64,000 nucleotides of DNA from Brevibacterium gallinarum (GCF_014836885.1 NZ_JACSPY010000003.1:232786-296785), one strand, 5' to 3'. Positions 19,373 to 29,564 are shown, numbered from the stretch's first letter. Program-made: numbers and translations. Notes: generated by a model from the sequence alone, not told the origin.

Positions 19373-20542
19373 TCAGTCGTCCTTTGTGCGTTCTTTGCGG
19401 TTGAGCAGTTCCGGCGGGTACGGCCGGTGCGGATGCTCCCGGCCGAGGGCCGCATACATCTTATGCACCATCGTGCGCGCGGCTGCCATCGGGAAGTCGG
19501 CGGCCAGGGCAGCGTCGCTCATCGCCTGCAGGCGCACCGGGTCGGTCAGCAGCGGCAGGATCGTGCCGGTGACTGCGGTGGTGTCGAAGTCGGCGTTGTC
19601 GATCATGAGCGCAGCGCCTGACTCGACGAGGCCGGCGGCGTTGAGCCGCTGTTCGCCGTTGCCTATCGCCAGCGGCACGAACACCGTCGGCACTCCGGTG
19701 ATCGACACCTCGGCGACGGTGCCGGCACCCGAGCGTGCGATGAGCAGGTCGGCGGCGAGGTAGGCGCTGTGCATCCCGTCGACGTATTCGACGACGTGGT
19801 AGTCCGGCACCGAGGCGGCTGCGGCGGCGACCTCGGCGGCTTTGCCGGCGCCGGTGATGTGGAGGATCTGCACGCCTGCTGCGGCGATCTCCTTCATCGC
19901 GTGGGCGAAGGCCTCGTTGAGCCGCTGGGCACCGGATGATCCGCCTGTCACGACCAGCGTCGGCAGGTCCTCGCGCAGTCCCAGGTGCCGGCGGGCGGCG
20001 GCCCGCTGTGCGGGGTCGGTGTAGTCGACGATCTCGATCTGGGAGCGGATCGGCATGCCGACCTGGCTGCCCTTGAGCGGTGTGCCGGAGAAGGTGTAGC
20101 CGATGTTGGCCGCAGGGGTGAATCCGGCGCCGAGGCGGTTGGCCAGTCCCGGTCGGGCGTTGGCTTCGTGGATGATGACGGGGATCTTCGCGAGTCTGGC
20201 GGCCAGGTAGGCCGGTGGGCAGACGTAGCCGCCGACCCCGACGACGATGTCGATGTGGCGCTTGCGGATGAGCCGGCGGACTTCGCGCACGGTGCCGGCC
20301 AGCCGGCCGGGGAAGCGCAGCAGGTCGGCGTTGAGGCTGCGTGGGGCCGGGACCTTGTCGATGGTGACGAGCTCGAAGCCGGCCTCGGGCACGAGGCGGG
20401 TCTCCAGGCCTGCGGGGGTTCCCAGCATGATGATCTCGGCTGCCGGGTCCTGGAATTTCAGGTCCTCGGCGATGGCGAGCATCGGCGCGACGTGTCCGGT
20501 GGTGCCGCCGCCGGCGAACAGGGCTGTCAGGGGTCGGGTCAT
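19373..20542 (-). CDS. murG: UDP-GlcNAc:undecaprenyl-PP-MurNAc-pentapeptide GlcNAc transferase
   Basis: This 389-residue GT28 glycosyltransferase turns lipid I into lipid II at the inner face of the membrane. The N-terminal glycine-rich loop is FAGGGTTGHVAPMLA. The family motifs IIHEANARPGLANRLGAGF, VTGGSSGAQRLNEA and ARSGAGTVAEVSITGVP are present. The ATG at 20542 overlaps the ftsW stop (ATGA), and MurG family N-termini begin right at this point. Confidence 0.96.
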   Translation of the reverse strand: MTRPLTALFAGGGTTGHVAPMLAIAEDLKFQDPAAEIIMLGTPAGLETRLVPEAGFELVTIDKVPAPRSLNADLLRFPGRLAGTVREVRRLIRKRHIDIVVGVGGYVCPPAYLAARLAKIPVIIHEANARPGLANRLGAGFTPAANIGYTFSGTPLKGSQVGMPIRSQIEIVDYTDPAQRAAARRHLGLREDLPTLVVTGGSSGAQRLNEAFAHAMKEIAAAGVQILHITGAGKAAEVAAAAASVPDYHVVEYVDGMHSAYLAADLLIARSGAGTVAEVSITGVPTVFVPLAIGNGEQRLNAAGLVESGAALMIDNADFDTTAVTGTILPLLTDPVRLQAMSDAALAADFPMAAARTMVHKMYAALGREHPHRPYPPELLNRKERTKDD

Positions 20543-21837
20543 GTCCTCTTCTTCTTCCGTAGGCGCAGCGGGGAGGAGGCGAGCACGGCCAGGGATTCGC
20601 GCACCCGGGCGCTCTGGGCGCGCATCGCCTCCTGCGCCCCGGATTCGGCGCGCGCGAAGGCGAGTACGACCCCGGCGGCGATGCAGGTGGCCAGCAGTGC
20701 TGAGCCGCCGTAGGAGACAAAGGGCAGCGGCACGCCGATGACCGGCAGCACCCCGGAGACGACGCCGATGTTGACGAGTGCCTGGCCGATCAGCCACATG
20801 AAGATCCCGGCGGTGGCGGCCTGGATCATCCGGTCGTCGGTGCGCATGACGATGCGGATGAGTCCGCAGCCGAGCACGGAGAACAGCAGCAGCACCGCCA
20901 CGGAGCCGAGCAGTCCGAGCTCCTCGCCGATGATCGCGAAGATGAAGTCGTTGTGCGCCTCGGGCAGCCACAGCCACTTCTCCCGCGAGGCGCCGAGCCC
21001 CACCCCGAACCAGCCGCCGGAGGCCAGGGCGAACAGCCCGTGGTTGGACTGCCAGTGCTGGCCGAGCGGGTCCATCGCCTCGTGTTCGTGGCCGACGAAC
21101 ATTGCGCGGATGCGGGCCATGCGGTTGGCGCTCGTGAGCACGAGGAGGGTGACGACGGCGGCGATGCCGAGGAAGGCGGTGATGAGGTAGCGCCACGGCA
21201 GTCCGGCGACGAACACGGTGCCCAGTGCGGTGGCCATGACGATGAGGGCGGTGCCGAGGTCGCGTCCGGCGAGCACGAGCCCGAGGACTGCGACGAGTCC
21301 GATGATGGCGGGCATGAGCTCTTTGAGGGAGGTGAGCTTGGCGGCCTTGTGGGCGAAGAACGTCGCCAGCCAGATCGCCAGGGCGACTTTGGTGAATTCG
21401 GCGGGCTGGCCCTGGAAGCCGCCGATCTTGATCCAGCCGGCGTTGCCCTGCACCTCGTGGCCGAGCCCGGGGACCAGCGGCAGGGTCTGCAGCGCGAGCG
21501 CGCCGATGAAGATGATCGGTGCGGCCTTCTTGAACCAGGCCACCGGGGCGTAGGACAGCGCGATCATCACCGTCACGCCGATGAGGGCGTAGATGCCCTG
21601 CCGATTGAACACGGAGAACGAGGAGCCCTCACCGGCCCGGTAGGCGGTGATCGAGGAGGCCGAGAGCACCATGATGAGGCCGAAGCCGATGAGTGAGAGC
21701 ACGGAGATGAGCACAAGGTAGTAGCTGGTGACCGGCAGGTTGAGCAGCCGGCGCAGGCTGGCCATCACGCCGGTCTCGCGCGAGAAGTCAGCCGCGCGCG
21801 TCCGCCGGGTCTCGGCATCGTGTCGCAGCGAGGCCAT
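20539..21837 (-). CDS. ftsW: SEDS peptidoglycan glycosyltransferase FtsW
   Basis: This 432-residue polytopic protein polymerises lipid II at the septum together with its class B PBP. About ten hydrophobic segments are visible. SEDS motifs include LAGRDLGTALIVM, PEAHNDFIFAIIGEELG and PFVSYGGSAL. The ATG at 21837 directly follows the murD stop. A second ATG 24 codons later begins the same MASLR string and is a possible alternative start. The C-terminal ~40 residues are basic and cytoplasmic. Confidence 0.95.
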   Translation of the reverse strand: MASLRHDAETRRTRAADFSRETGVMASLRRLLNLPVTSYYLVLISVLSLIGFGLIMVLSASSITAYRAGEGSSFSVFNRQGIYALIGVTVMIALSYAPVAWFKKAAPIIFIGALALQTLPLVPGLGHEVQGNAGWIKIGGFQGQPAEFTKVALAIWLATFFAHKAAKLTSLKELMPAIIGLVAVLGLVLAGRDLGTALIVMATALGTVFVAGLPWRYLITAFLGIAAVVTLLVLTSANRMARIRAMFVGHEHEAMDPLGQHWQSNHGLFALASGGWFGVGLGASREKWLWLPEAHNDFIFAIIGEELGLLGSVAVLLLFSVLGCGLIRIVMRTDDRMIQAATAGIFMWLIGQALVNIGVVSGVLPVIGVPLPFVSYGGSALLATCIAAGVVLAFARAESGAQEAMRAQSARVRESLAVLASSPLRLRKKKRT

Positions 21838-21838
21838 C

Positions 21839-23491
21839 TCAGCTCACCTGGTCCTGCACGGCTGCGGCGAACAGCGTGCCGCGGGTGCCGTAGTTGAGGA
21901 ACTGGTCCATGCTCGCTGCTGCCGGGGCGAGCAGCACGGTGTCGCCGTCTGCGGCCAGGTCGGCGGCAGCGGCGACGGCAGCGCGCATGATCGCCTCGCC
22001 CCGCCGGGTCTCATCGGCCGGGCCCGAGGTGCCGGTCGCCGCGCCTGTGCCGGTGGCCGGGTCGACGCGCACGAGCGGCACCGCAGGTGCGAACTCGGCA
22101 AGCACCTGCGTGTAGGGGCCGGGGTCGGTGCCGATGAGCACGACACCTCTCAGCCGGTGGGCGTGGGTGCTGATGAGCTCGGTGAGGTCGGCGCCCTTCG
22201 TCAGGCCGCCGGCGATCCACACGATCGATTCGGCAGCGGCCAGTGCGGCGTCGGCTGCATGCGGGTTGGTGGCCTTGGAGTCGTTGATCCAGCGCACTCC
22301 CCCGGTCTCGGCGACGACGGCCATCCGGTGATCAGCCGGCTGGTGGGTGCGCAGGCCCTCGCGCACGGCCGCCGGTGGGATGTCGATGCTGCGGGCCAGC
22401 GCTGCTGCGGCCAGTGCATTGGCGATCTGGTGGGGTGCGGCCGGGGCCCCGGGGTTGCCGGCGGCGATGGCGACGTCGTCGAGGGAGCCGAGTTCGGCGG
22501 CTGTGGACTGCCGGTTGTGCAGGTAGGCGCGGTCGACGAGCACCCCGTCGACGACGCCGAACTCGCCGGGTGCCGGCATGCCGGAGGTGAAGCCGATGGC
22601 CCGGGCGCCTGCGATGACCTCGGCGTCCTCGACGAGCCGGCGGGTGGCCGGGTCGTCGACGTTGTAGACGCAGGAGGCGGCGACATTGGTGTAGGCGCGG
22701 GCCTTGTCGGCGCAGTAGTCGGCGTAGCTGCCGTGCCAATCGACGTGGTCTGCTGCCAGGTTGAGCACGGCGGCGGCGTGTGCGCTCATCGAGTACTGCC
22801 AGTGCAGCTGGAAGCTCGACAGTTCGATGGCCAGCACCTCGGCGGCGGGGTCGAGGACGGCCTCGATGAGCGGCTGGCCGATGTTGCCGCAGGCTTTGGC
22901 GTGCAGGCCGGCGGCGGTGAGCATCGAGGCGAGCATCGAGGTCGTCGTGGTCTTGCCGTTGGTGCCGGTGACGACGAGCCAGGGTGCGGTGTTGTGGCCG
23001 CGCACCCGCCAGGCGAGTTCGACTTCGCCGATAACGGGGATGCCACGGGCGTGGGCGGCCGTGAAGATCGGGTGGTCCGGCCGCCAGCCCGGTGAGGTGA
23101 CGACGAGGTCGGGGACCGCACCGGCTGCGCTGGTCGGCAGGTCGGTGACGTGTTCGGGTCCGCGCCGGATGTCGACGTCGAATACGGAGAGGATCGTCTC
23201 CCATTCGCTGAGGTCGCGTTCGGCATCGCCGTCGACGACGATGACGTCGGCGTGGCGTTCGGCCAGGTGGACGGCCATCGGGAAGCCGGAGACTCCCAGG
23301 CCGGTGACGACGATGGTGAGTCCGTGCAGGCTCTGGGTCGGTCCGTGCAGGGCTGCCGGGATGTTCTCGGCGTGCGGGTAGTCGACCGGCTCCCAGCCCT
23401 CGGGGTGCAGGGGCAGCTCGGCGGCCGGCGGGGGTGAGAAGCTCATCCCGGCCAGCGGGTTGTCCGGGCTGCCGTGGCTGTCAGCGGGCAA
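21839..23491 (-). CDS. murD: UDP-N-acetylmuramoyl-L-alanine-D-glutamate ligase
   Basis: This ligase adds D-Glu to UDP-MurNAc-L-Ala. Core motifs are IVVTGLGVSGFPMAVHLAER, VVTGTNGKTTTTSMLASM and NLAADHVDWHGS, with the C-terminal domain at GGVRWINDSKATNPHA. The start is uncertain. A TTG at 23491 overlaps the end of mraY by 11 bases (550 residues), while an ATG at 23446 gives 535 residues. Either way the protein has a Pro-rich N-terminal extension of 40-55 residues before the usual MurD start. No strong ribosome site marks either choice. Confidence 0.93.
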   Translation of the reverse strand: MPADSHGSPDNPLAGMSFSPPPAAELPLHPEGWEPVDYPHAENIPAALHGPTQSLHGLTIVVTGLGVSGFPMAVHLAERHADVIVVDGDAERDLSEWETILSVFDVDIRRGPEHVTDLPTSAAGAVPDLVVTSPGWRPDHPIFTAAHARGIPVIGEVELAWRVRGHNTAPWLVVTGTNGKTTTTSMLASMLTAAGLHAKACGNIGQPLIEAVLDPAAEVLAIELSSFQLHWQYSMSAHAAAVLNLAADHVDWHGSYADYCADKARAYTNVAASCVYNVDDPATRRLVEDAEVIAGARAIGFTSGMPAPGEFGVVDGVLVDRAYLHNRQSTAAELGSLDDVAIAAGNPGAPAAPHQIANALAAAALARSIDIPPAAVREGLRTHQPADHRMAVVAETGGVRWINDSKATNPHAADAALAAAESIVWIAGGLTKGADLTELISTHAHRLRGVVLIGTDPGPYTQVLAEFAPAVPLVRVDPATGTGAATGTSGPADETRRGEAIMRAAVAAAADLAADGDTVLLAPAAASMDQFLNYGTRGTLFAAAVQDQVS

Positions 23492-24572
23492 GGTTGGACA
23501 CCCATTCGGCGTAGAAGAGTGCGATCGCGCCGACGACGAAGAGCACGGCGATGATCCAGAAGCGCACGACGATCGTCACCTCGCCCCAGCCCTTGAGCTC
23601 GAAGTGGTGCTGCAGCGGTGCCATGCGGAAGACGCGTTTGCCGGTGAGCTTGTAGGAGGCGACCTGGATGATGACGCTGAGGGTGATGATGACGAACAGG
23701 CCGCCCATGACGACGAGCAGCAGTTCGGTGCGCGACATGATCGCCAGGCCGCCGATCGCACCGCCGATCGCCAGCGAGCCGGTGTCGCCCATGAAGATCT
23801 TCGCCGGTGAGGTGTTCCACCACAGGAAGCCGATGCAGGCTGCGGCCAGGGCTGCCGCGACGATCGTGAGGTCGCGGGGGTCGCGGACCTCGTAGCAGCC
23901 GGCGCGGGCTTGGGACATGAGCGAGCAGTTCTGCGTCGACTGCCAGGTGTTGATCATGACGTAGCCGAGGAACACGACGGCTGAGGCGCCGGCTGCCAGG
24001 CCGTCGAGGCCGTCGGTGAGGTTCACGGCGTTGGACACGGCGGTGATGATGAGGTTGGCCCACACGATGAACAGCACTGTGCCGAAGATGACGCCGGCGA
24101 AGGCGAGGTCGACGCTGGTGTCGCGGATGAAGGAGATCGCCGAGGACGCCGGGGTCACACCGTAGCGGTTGGGGAAGTTGAGCGCGAGGATCGCGAAGGT
24201 GATGCCGACGAAGCCCTGGCCGATGATCTTGCCGCGCGGGCGCAGGCCCAGGGACCGCTGCTTGGAGACCTTGATGTAGTCGTCGAGGAAGCCGATCGCG
24301 CCGAGCCCGGCGGCCAGCCACAGCACGAGCAGTCCCGAGACCGTCGGCCAGGAGCCGGTGACGAGATGGGCGATGAGATAGGAGGCGATCGTCGCCGAGA
24401 CGATGACGACGCCGCCCATCGTCGGGGTGCCGCGTTTGGTGGCGTGTGATTCGGGTCCGTCGTCGCGGATGAACTGGCCGTAGCCGCGGCGGACGAGCTG
24501 GCGGATGTAGACCGGGGTGCCGACGAGCGTGAACAGCAGGCTCAGGCACGCGGCGAGCACGACTGCGATCAT
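23481..24572 (-). CDS. mraY: Phospho-MurNAc-pentapeptide transferase
   Basis: This 363-residue polytopic membrane enzyme transfers phospho-MurNAc-pentapeptide to undecaprenyl phosphate to give lipid I. Signatures include HATKRGTPTMGGVVIV, IGFLDDYIKV, NAVNLTDGLDGLAAG and KIFMGDTGSLAIGG, with the aspartates and the HHFELKGWGE loop in place. It starts in an ATGA overlap with murF. Confidence 0.97.
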   Translation of the reverse strand: MIAVVLAACLSLLFTLVGTPVYIRQLVRRGYGQFIRDDGPESHATKRGTPTMGGVVIVSATIASYLIAHLVTGSWPTVSGLLVLWLAAGLGAIGFLDDYIKVSKQRSLGLRPRGKIIGQGFVGITFAILALNFPNRYGVTPASSAISFIRDTSVDLAFAGVIFGTVLFIVWANLIITAVSNAVNLTDGLDGLAAGASAVVFLGYVMINTWQSTQNCSLMSQARAGCYEVRDPRDLTIVAAALAAACIGFLWWNTSPAKIFMGDTGSLAIGGAIGGLAIMSRTELLLVVMGGLFVIITLSVIIQVASYKLTGKRVFRMAPLQHHFELKGWGEVTIVVRFWIIAVLFVVGAIALFYAEWVSNLAR

Positions 24573-26020
24573 TGGGCCCCCGAGATTCCGGCGATCTCGT
24601 CGCCGAGGTAGCGCAGTCCGGCATCGCGTGAGGACTTGAACAGCACGATGTCGCCGGGCTGCAGCTCGGCGTTGAGCAGGTCGCGGGCCTCGGCGACGGT
24701 GGCCACCCAGGCGGCCTCGTTGCCCCAGGAGCCTTCGAGGTGGGCTGCCTGATAGATCGGGCGGGCGCCTTCGCCGACGGCGATCGTGCGGTTGATGTTG
24801 AGCCGCACAGCCTGCCGGCCGACGGTGTCGTGGGCGGTGACGGAGTCCTCGCCGAGTTCGAGCATCTCTCCGAGCACGGCGACGGTCCGCCTGGGCGGAG
24901 TCTCGTCGTCGCCGCGGCCCATCGCGGCCAGCGTCTTGAGCGCTGCGGCCATTGAGTCGGGGTTGGCGTTGTAGGCGTCGTTGAGCACGGTCACGCCGCT
25001 GGGTGAGTCGATGAGCTCCATCCGCCACCGGCTGGCAGCACCGGAGGTGCCCAGGGTCGTGGCGATGGTCCGCGATTCGACACCGCACAGGTGGGCGACG
25101 GCGGCTGCGGCCAGCGCGTTGTCGACATGGTGCTCGCCGAGCAGGGCGAGTTCGACCGGCTGGGGCTCCTCGTCGGGCAGCTGCAGCTGAAACGACGTCC
25201 GGCCCGAGGCGTGGGATTCGATGTCGCCGGCGCGCACGACCGGTGCGCCCTCGGAGCCGGGGTTCGAGGAGAACCACAGGGTGTTGACGCCGGGAGCGAG
25301 CACATCGTGCATCGCGCGCACCCGCGCGTCATCGGCGTTGAGGACGGCCCAGCCGCCGCTGGTGAGCGATTCGACGAGCTCGGACTTGGCCCGTGCGGTG
25401 TTCTCCACGGAGCCGAACACGCCGGAGTGGGCGCTGCCGACGTTGAGCTCGACGGCGATGTCGGGGCGGATGAGGGAGGTGAGGTAGGCGAGGTTGCCGA
25501 TCGTGCGTGCGCCCATCTCCAGGACGAGGAACCGGGTGGTCTCGTCTGCCCGCAGTGCGGTCAGCGGCACCCCGACTTCGTTGTTGTAGGAGTTCGGCGG
25601 CCACACGGTCTCCCCCACCGACAGCAGCAGGTCAGACGTCAGATCCTTGACGGTGGTCTTTCCTGCTGAGCCGGTGATGGCGATGACGGTGAGTTCGCCG
25701 GATTCGCGCAGCGCGGCGACGTTGAGGGAGGCGAGCTGGCCGAGGGCTGCGGTGGCGTCGGCGACGTGCAGTGTCGGCAGGTGCTCGCCGTCGACGGCGG
25801 GCACCGCCTCGGCGATGACGAGCACGGCCCCGGCTTCAACGGCTGCCGGGGCGAAGGTGATCCCGTCGGTCTGCTCACCGCGCCGGGCGACGTAGATGTC
25901 GCCGGGGCTGACGTCGCGGGAATCGGTGACGACCCCGCCGGTGAGCATCGTGTCTTCAGATACGCCGTACAGGCTGCCCTTGAGGGCAGCGGCGACTTCT
26001 CCTGCAGAAAAACTCTTCAT
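24569..26020 (-). CDS. murF: UDP-N-acetylmuramoyl-tripeptide-D-alanyl-D-alanine ligase
   Basis: This 483-residue ligase completes the pentapeptide precursor by adding D-Ala-D-Ala. The ATP loop is VIAITGSAGKTTVKDL, with WPPNSYNNEVGVPLTAL, the NVGSAHSGVFGSVENTA segment and LNDAYNANPDSMAAAL in the C-terminal domain. The ATG at 26020 is preceded by AGGA six bases upstream and lies just after the murE stop; the family start MxxFSAGEVA fits. Confidence 0.96.
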   Translation of the reverse strand: MKSFSAGEVAAALKGSLYGVSEDTMLTGGVVTDSRDVSPGDIYVARRGEQTDGITFAPAAVEAGAVLVIAEAVPAVDGEHLPTLHVADATAALGQLASLNVAALRESGELTVIAITGSAGKTTVKDLTSDLLLSVGETVWPPNSYNNEVGVPLTALRADETTRFLVLEMGARTIGNLAYLTSLIRPDIAVELNVGSAHSGVFGSVENTARAKSELVESLTSGGWAVLNADDARVRAMHDVLAPGVNTLWFSSNPGSEGAPVVRAGDIESHASGRTSFQLQLPDEEPQPVELALLGEHHVDNALAAAAVAHLCGVESRTIATTLGTSGAASRWRMELIDSPSGVTVLNDAYNANPDSMAAALKTLAAMGRGDDETPPRRTVAVLGEMLELGEDSVTAHDTVGRQAVRLNINRTIAVGEGARPIYQAAHLEGSWGNEAAWVATVAEARDLLNAELQPGDIVLFKSSRDAGLRYLGDEIAGISGAQ

Positions 26021-26021
26021 A

Positions 26022-27557
26022 TCAATCCTGAACTCTACCTGCTGGGACGCCCGATGGCCGTGAAGCGCAGGCCCGGCGGGTGTGTTCTCGGTCATCGAAG
26101 GGATGGACCACTCCGGCGATCTCCTGGCCGGTCTCATGGCCCTTGCCGGCCACCAGCACTGTGCCGGTCTCCCCCGCTGCTGCGACGCCGGCGATGATCG
26201 CCTCGGAGCGGGCGGGGATCTCCTCGATGCGGGTGGCGCGGGCCGTTCCCGAGGCGCGGGCCGCCTCGGCACCGGAGCGCACGGCCGCGCGGATCGCAGC
26301 AGGGTCCTCGGAGCGGGGATTGTCGTCGGTGACGATGACGATGTCGGCCCCGCGGGCGGCGGCAGCGCCCATATCGGCGCGTTTGGACGGGTCGCGGTCG
26401 CCGCCGGCGCCGCAGACGATGACGAGTGGGCGGCCGGCTGAGGACAGTCCGCCGAGCACCTGCGTGATGGCATCGGGGGTGTGGGAGTAGTCGACGACGG
26501 CCAGTGGGGCTGCGTCGTTGACCTGCTCCATGCGGCCGGGCACGGTGACGTCGAAGGAGCCTGAGACGGCGGCCAGGGCGCCGAGTTCGGTGCCTGATTC
26601 GAGCAGCAGGGCCAGGGTGAGGGCGGTGTTGGCGACGTTGAAGCTGCCCGGCAGCGGGGCGCGGGCGGCAAGCGCTCCGGCTGGTGTGTGCAGGGTGAAG
26701 TGCGGGCCGGACTCCTCGGCGATGAGGTAGGTGGGGTTCTCGGCGCTCGCACGGGAGATCGTGGCGACCGGCACCTCGGCGGTGGCTGCCAGCCGGCGGC
26801 TGTAGTCGTCGGCGAGCATGATGACACCGCGTGCGGAGAACGCCGGGGTGAACAGGGACGCCTTGGTCTGGAAGTACTCCTCCATGCTGGCGTGGAAGTC
26901 GAGATGATCCTGGCTGAGGTTGGTGAATCCGGCCACCGCGAAGCGGGCGCCGTCGACCCGGTGCTGGGCCAGGGCGTGGGAGGAGACCTCCATTGCACAT
27001 GTGTCGACTTCGGCGGTGCGCATGCGCGCGAACAGGGCATGCAGTTCAGGGGCCTCAGGGGTGGTGCGCACGGCCGGCTGGGTCTGCCCGGCGATCGTCG
27101 TGGCGACGGTGCCGATGAGCCCGGTGGTCCGGCCCAAGGCGGTGAGCAGACCGTCGAGGATGTAGCTCGTCGTCGTCTTGCCGTTGGTGCCGGTGATGCC
27201 CAGCAGCTGCGGTGCGGCCGGATCGGTGCCGTAGAGCTGGGCGGCGATGCTGCCCAGCCGGGCCCGCGGGTCGGCGGTGATGAGCAGGCACAGCTCGTCG
27301 ACCTCCGGGGCGGCGGGGTCGCCGTCCAGGGCCTCGACGATCAGCTGCCGGCCTGCCTGATCGGTGAGCACGGCGCGGACGCCTGCGGTGATGAGGGGGG
27401 CAGCGAACTGGGCGCCGTGGACGTTGGCGCCGGGCAGGGCCGCGTACAGCCAGCCGGGCTGCGTCTGCCGCGAGTCGTGGCTGACGCCGTGCACGGCGGT
27501 GTCAGCCGGGCCGGTGACGGCGACGTCGTCCGGCAGCTGCAGTTCGGTGATCCGCAT
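26022..27557 (-). CDS. murE: UDP-MurNAc-tripeptide synthetase (meso-DAP adding)
   Basis: This 511-residue ligase adds the third residue of the stem peptide. The ATP loop is LLGITGTNGKTTTSYILDG, followed by EVSSHALAQHRVDGARF and VDYSHTPDAITQVL. The substrate-selecting motif is DDNPRSEDP. DNPR is the form found in enzymes that use meso-diaminopimelate, so the organism should have A1gamma-type peptidoglycan. The ATG at 27557 is preferred because AGGGGA lies nine bases upstream; another ATG at 27566 lies inside the ribosome site. Confidence 0.95.
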   Translation of the reverse strand: MRITELQLPDDVAVTGPADTAVHGVSHDSRQTQPGWLYAALPGANVHGAQFAAPLITAGVRAVLTDQAGRQLIVEALDGDPAAPEVDELCLLITADPRARLGSIAAQLYGTDPAAPQLLGITGTNGKTTTSYILDGLLTALGRTTGLIGTVATTIAGQTQPAVRTTPEAPELHALFARMRTAEVDTCAMEVSSHALAQHRVDGARFAVAGFTNLSQDHLDFHASMEEYFQTKASLFTPAFSARGVIMLADDYSRRLAATAEVPVATISRASAENPTYLIAEESGPHFTLHTPAGALAARAPLPGSFNVANTALTLALLLESGTELGALAAVSGSFDVTVPGRMEQVNDAAPLAVVDYSHTPDAITQVLGGLSSAGRPLVIVCGAGGDRDPSKRADMGAAAARGADIVIVTDDNPRSEDPAAIRAAVRSGAEAARASGTARATRIEEIPARSEAIIAGVAAAGETGTVLVAGKGHETGQEIAGVVHPFDDREHTRRACASRPSGVPAGRVQD

Positions 27558-29488
27558 TACTTCCATTCCCCTGGGTAGAGATCGGGTTCCTCGGTCGATG
27601 GTGGCACACCCATATGGCGCAGGGTGAATCCTGCGACGTCGGAGAACACCGGGGCCGCTGCGGTGCCGCCGTAGTAGCCCTTGCGGGGCCGCTGCAGGGT
27701 CACCGACACGGCGATCTTCGGGTCCTCGGCCGGTGCCGCACCGACAAAGGAAGCAGTGTAGCCGTCATAGCCGGGTCCGTTCTCATTCGGCGCCTGGGCG
27801 GTGCCGGTCTTGCCGGCCACCCGGTAGCCGGGAACCTGCGCTGACTGGCCGGTGCCCTCGGCGACCACGCCTTCGAGCATCCGCATGAGCTCGCCTGCGG
27901 CTTTGTCGCTGATGACCTGTTCGGGATCGGCAGGTGCAATATCGGTCACCCGGCCGGAGTCGTCGACGGTGCCGGTCACCAGCTGCGGGGCGACCTTTCT
28001 CCCGCCGTTGGCGATGGTGGCCATCGCCGCGGTGGTCTGCAGTGAGGTGGCTGCCACGCCCTGGCCGAACATCACGGTGTACTTGGTGCGGCCGTCCCAT
28101 TCGTCCGGCGGGTACAGCAGGCCGCGGGTGGTGCCGGGGAAGTCGATGCCGCTGGGCTGGCCGAACCCGAACCTCGTCAGGTACTCGTAGCGCTCCTCAA
28201 GGGTGAGCTTGTCACCGGAGAGGATCGTGCCGGTGTTCGAGGACTCCTCCAGGATGCCGGCGACGGTGAGCTTCTGGTCGGGGTGGCTGCTGGAGTCGCG
28301 GAACTCCTCGCCGTTGGGGGCCTTCCACTTGTCCGGCACGACGAATTCGTCGGTCGGGGTGGCCTTGCCGGTGTCGAGCAGCGCAGCGGCGGTGACCATC
28401 TTGGCTGTCGAACCGGGTTCGAAGGAGCCGGAGAAGATCCGCGATCCGCGATCCTCGGCATCGGCCTTGCCGGGGTTGTTCGGGTCGACGCTCGGCGCCT
28501 CGGCGGCGGCGATGATCCGCCCGGTGCCGACTTCGAAGATCGTCACCGTGCCCCATTCGGCCTCGTGCTTCTTGACCTGGTCGGCGATCGCCTGCTGGGC
28601 GTAGTACTGCACATCGGAATCGAGACTCAGCTGGAGGCCCTGGCCGTTCTGCGCCGGGGTGATGTTCGAGTCGCCCAGCGGGATGATGTCGCCGGACAGG
28701 CCGCGCTCGTACTGCTGTTCGCCGTCGCGGCCGCGCAGGGTGCCGTCGTGCTGGAGTTCGAGGCCTGCCAGCGCCTGGCCATCGGAGCCGACGAAGCCGA
28801 GCAGGTTGCCGCCGACCGCACCGGCCGGATACGAGCGGATGGCGTACTCATCGGCGGTGATGCCCGGGATCTCACGCGCCTTGATCGCCTGCCACACCTC
28901 GGCGGTGATGCCGTCGGCGACGACCGACCACTGCCGGTCGCCGTGCAGCATCGGGTAGAGCAGGCCCGGGTCGGTGTCGAGGTCTTCGGCCAGCTGCTCG
29001 GCTGCACCCCAGGCGCCGATGATGACGCCGTCCTTGTTCTTGTACTTGCCGACGTTCTGCTGGTCGGCCACCAGCCGGTAGCGCATCGCGTTGTCGGCCA
29101 GCACGGTGCCGTCTGCGGCGAGGATGACCCCGCGGGAGGCCGGCAGGGTCAGGGTCACGAGCCGGGAGTCGAGCGCCCGCTCGGCGAGCCGGCGGGTGTC
29201 CATCCCCTGGATGTAGAACAGCTTGCCGGTGATCGCGATGATGAGGGCGACGGCGCAGATGGCGATGAGCTTCATCCGCTTCTGCGGATCGGCCACCCGG
29301 ACGGGTGTGGGCTTACGGGTCTTCGGCGTGGCCGCCGGTGCGCGCTTGGGCCCGGCTGTCCGGCGCGCCGACTTCTGGGCTGTGGCTGCGGTGCTGCGCG
29401 CGGGTCGCTTCGCTGCCTGGCCGGCGGGTCGCCGCTGCTGGGAAGCGCCGGTGCGTGCGGCGGTCTTCCGCTGCTGCGGCTTGCCCAT
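27557..29488 (-). CDS. ftsI: Septal class B penicillin-binding protein (FtsI/PBP3)
   Basis: This 643-residue septal transpeptidase partners FtsW. A basic Lys/Arg/Ala-rich cytoplasmic tail of ~110 residues precedes one transmembrane segment (LIAICAVALIIAITGKLFY). A dimerisation domain follows, then the transpeptidase domain with STAK (Ser360 nucleophile), SSN (416-418) and KTG (Lys560). The ATG at 29488 is chosen for its AGGGGG ribosome site eight bases upstream; an upstream ATG would extend a low-complexity tail into ftsL. It ends in a TAATG overlap with murE. Confidence 0.94.
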   Translation of the reverse strand: MGKPQQRKTAARTGASQQRRPAGQAAKRPARSTAATAQKSARRTAGPKRAPAATPKTRKPTPVRVADPQKRMKLIAICAVALIIAITGKLFYIQGMDTRRLAERALDSRLVTLTLPASRGVILAADGTVLADNAMRYRLVADQQNVGKYKNKDGVIIGAWGAAEQLAEDLDTDPGLLYPMLHGDRQWSVVADGITAEVWQAIKAREIPGITADEYAIRSYPAGAVGGNLLGFVGSDGQALAGLELQHDGTLRGRDGEQQYERGLSGDIIPLGDSNITPAQNGQGLQLSLDSDVQYYAQQAIADQVKKHEAEWGTVTIFEVGTGRIIAAAEAPSVDPNNPGKADAEDRGSRIFSGSFEPGSTAKMVTAAALLDTGKATPTDEFVVPDKWKAPNGEEFRDSSSHPDQKLTVAGILEESSNTGTILSGDKLTLEERYEYLTRFGFGQPSGIDFPGTTRGLLYPPDEWDGRTKYTVMFGQGVAATSLQTTAAMATIANGGRKVAPQLVTGTVDDSGRVTDIAPADPEQVISDKAAGELMRMLEGVVAEGTGQSAQVPGYRVAGKTGTAQAPNENGPGYDGYTASFVGAAPAEDPKIAVSVTLQRPRKGYYGGTAAAPVFSDVAGFTLRHMGVPPSTEEPDLYPGEWK

Positions 29489-29564
29489 GACATCTGCCCC
29501 CTGGTGTCCGGCTGTCTGCTGTTCGGCCTGTGCGGTCTGCGGCCCCCGAGCACCGGTTCCGGTG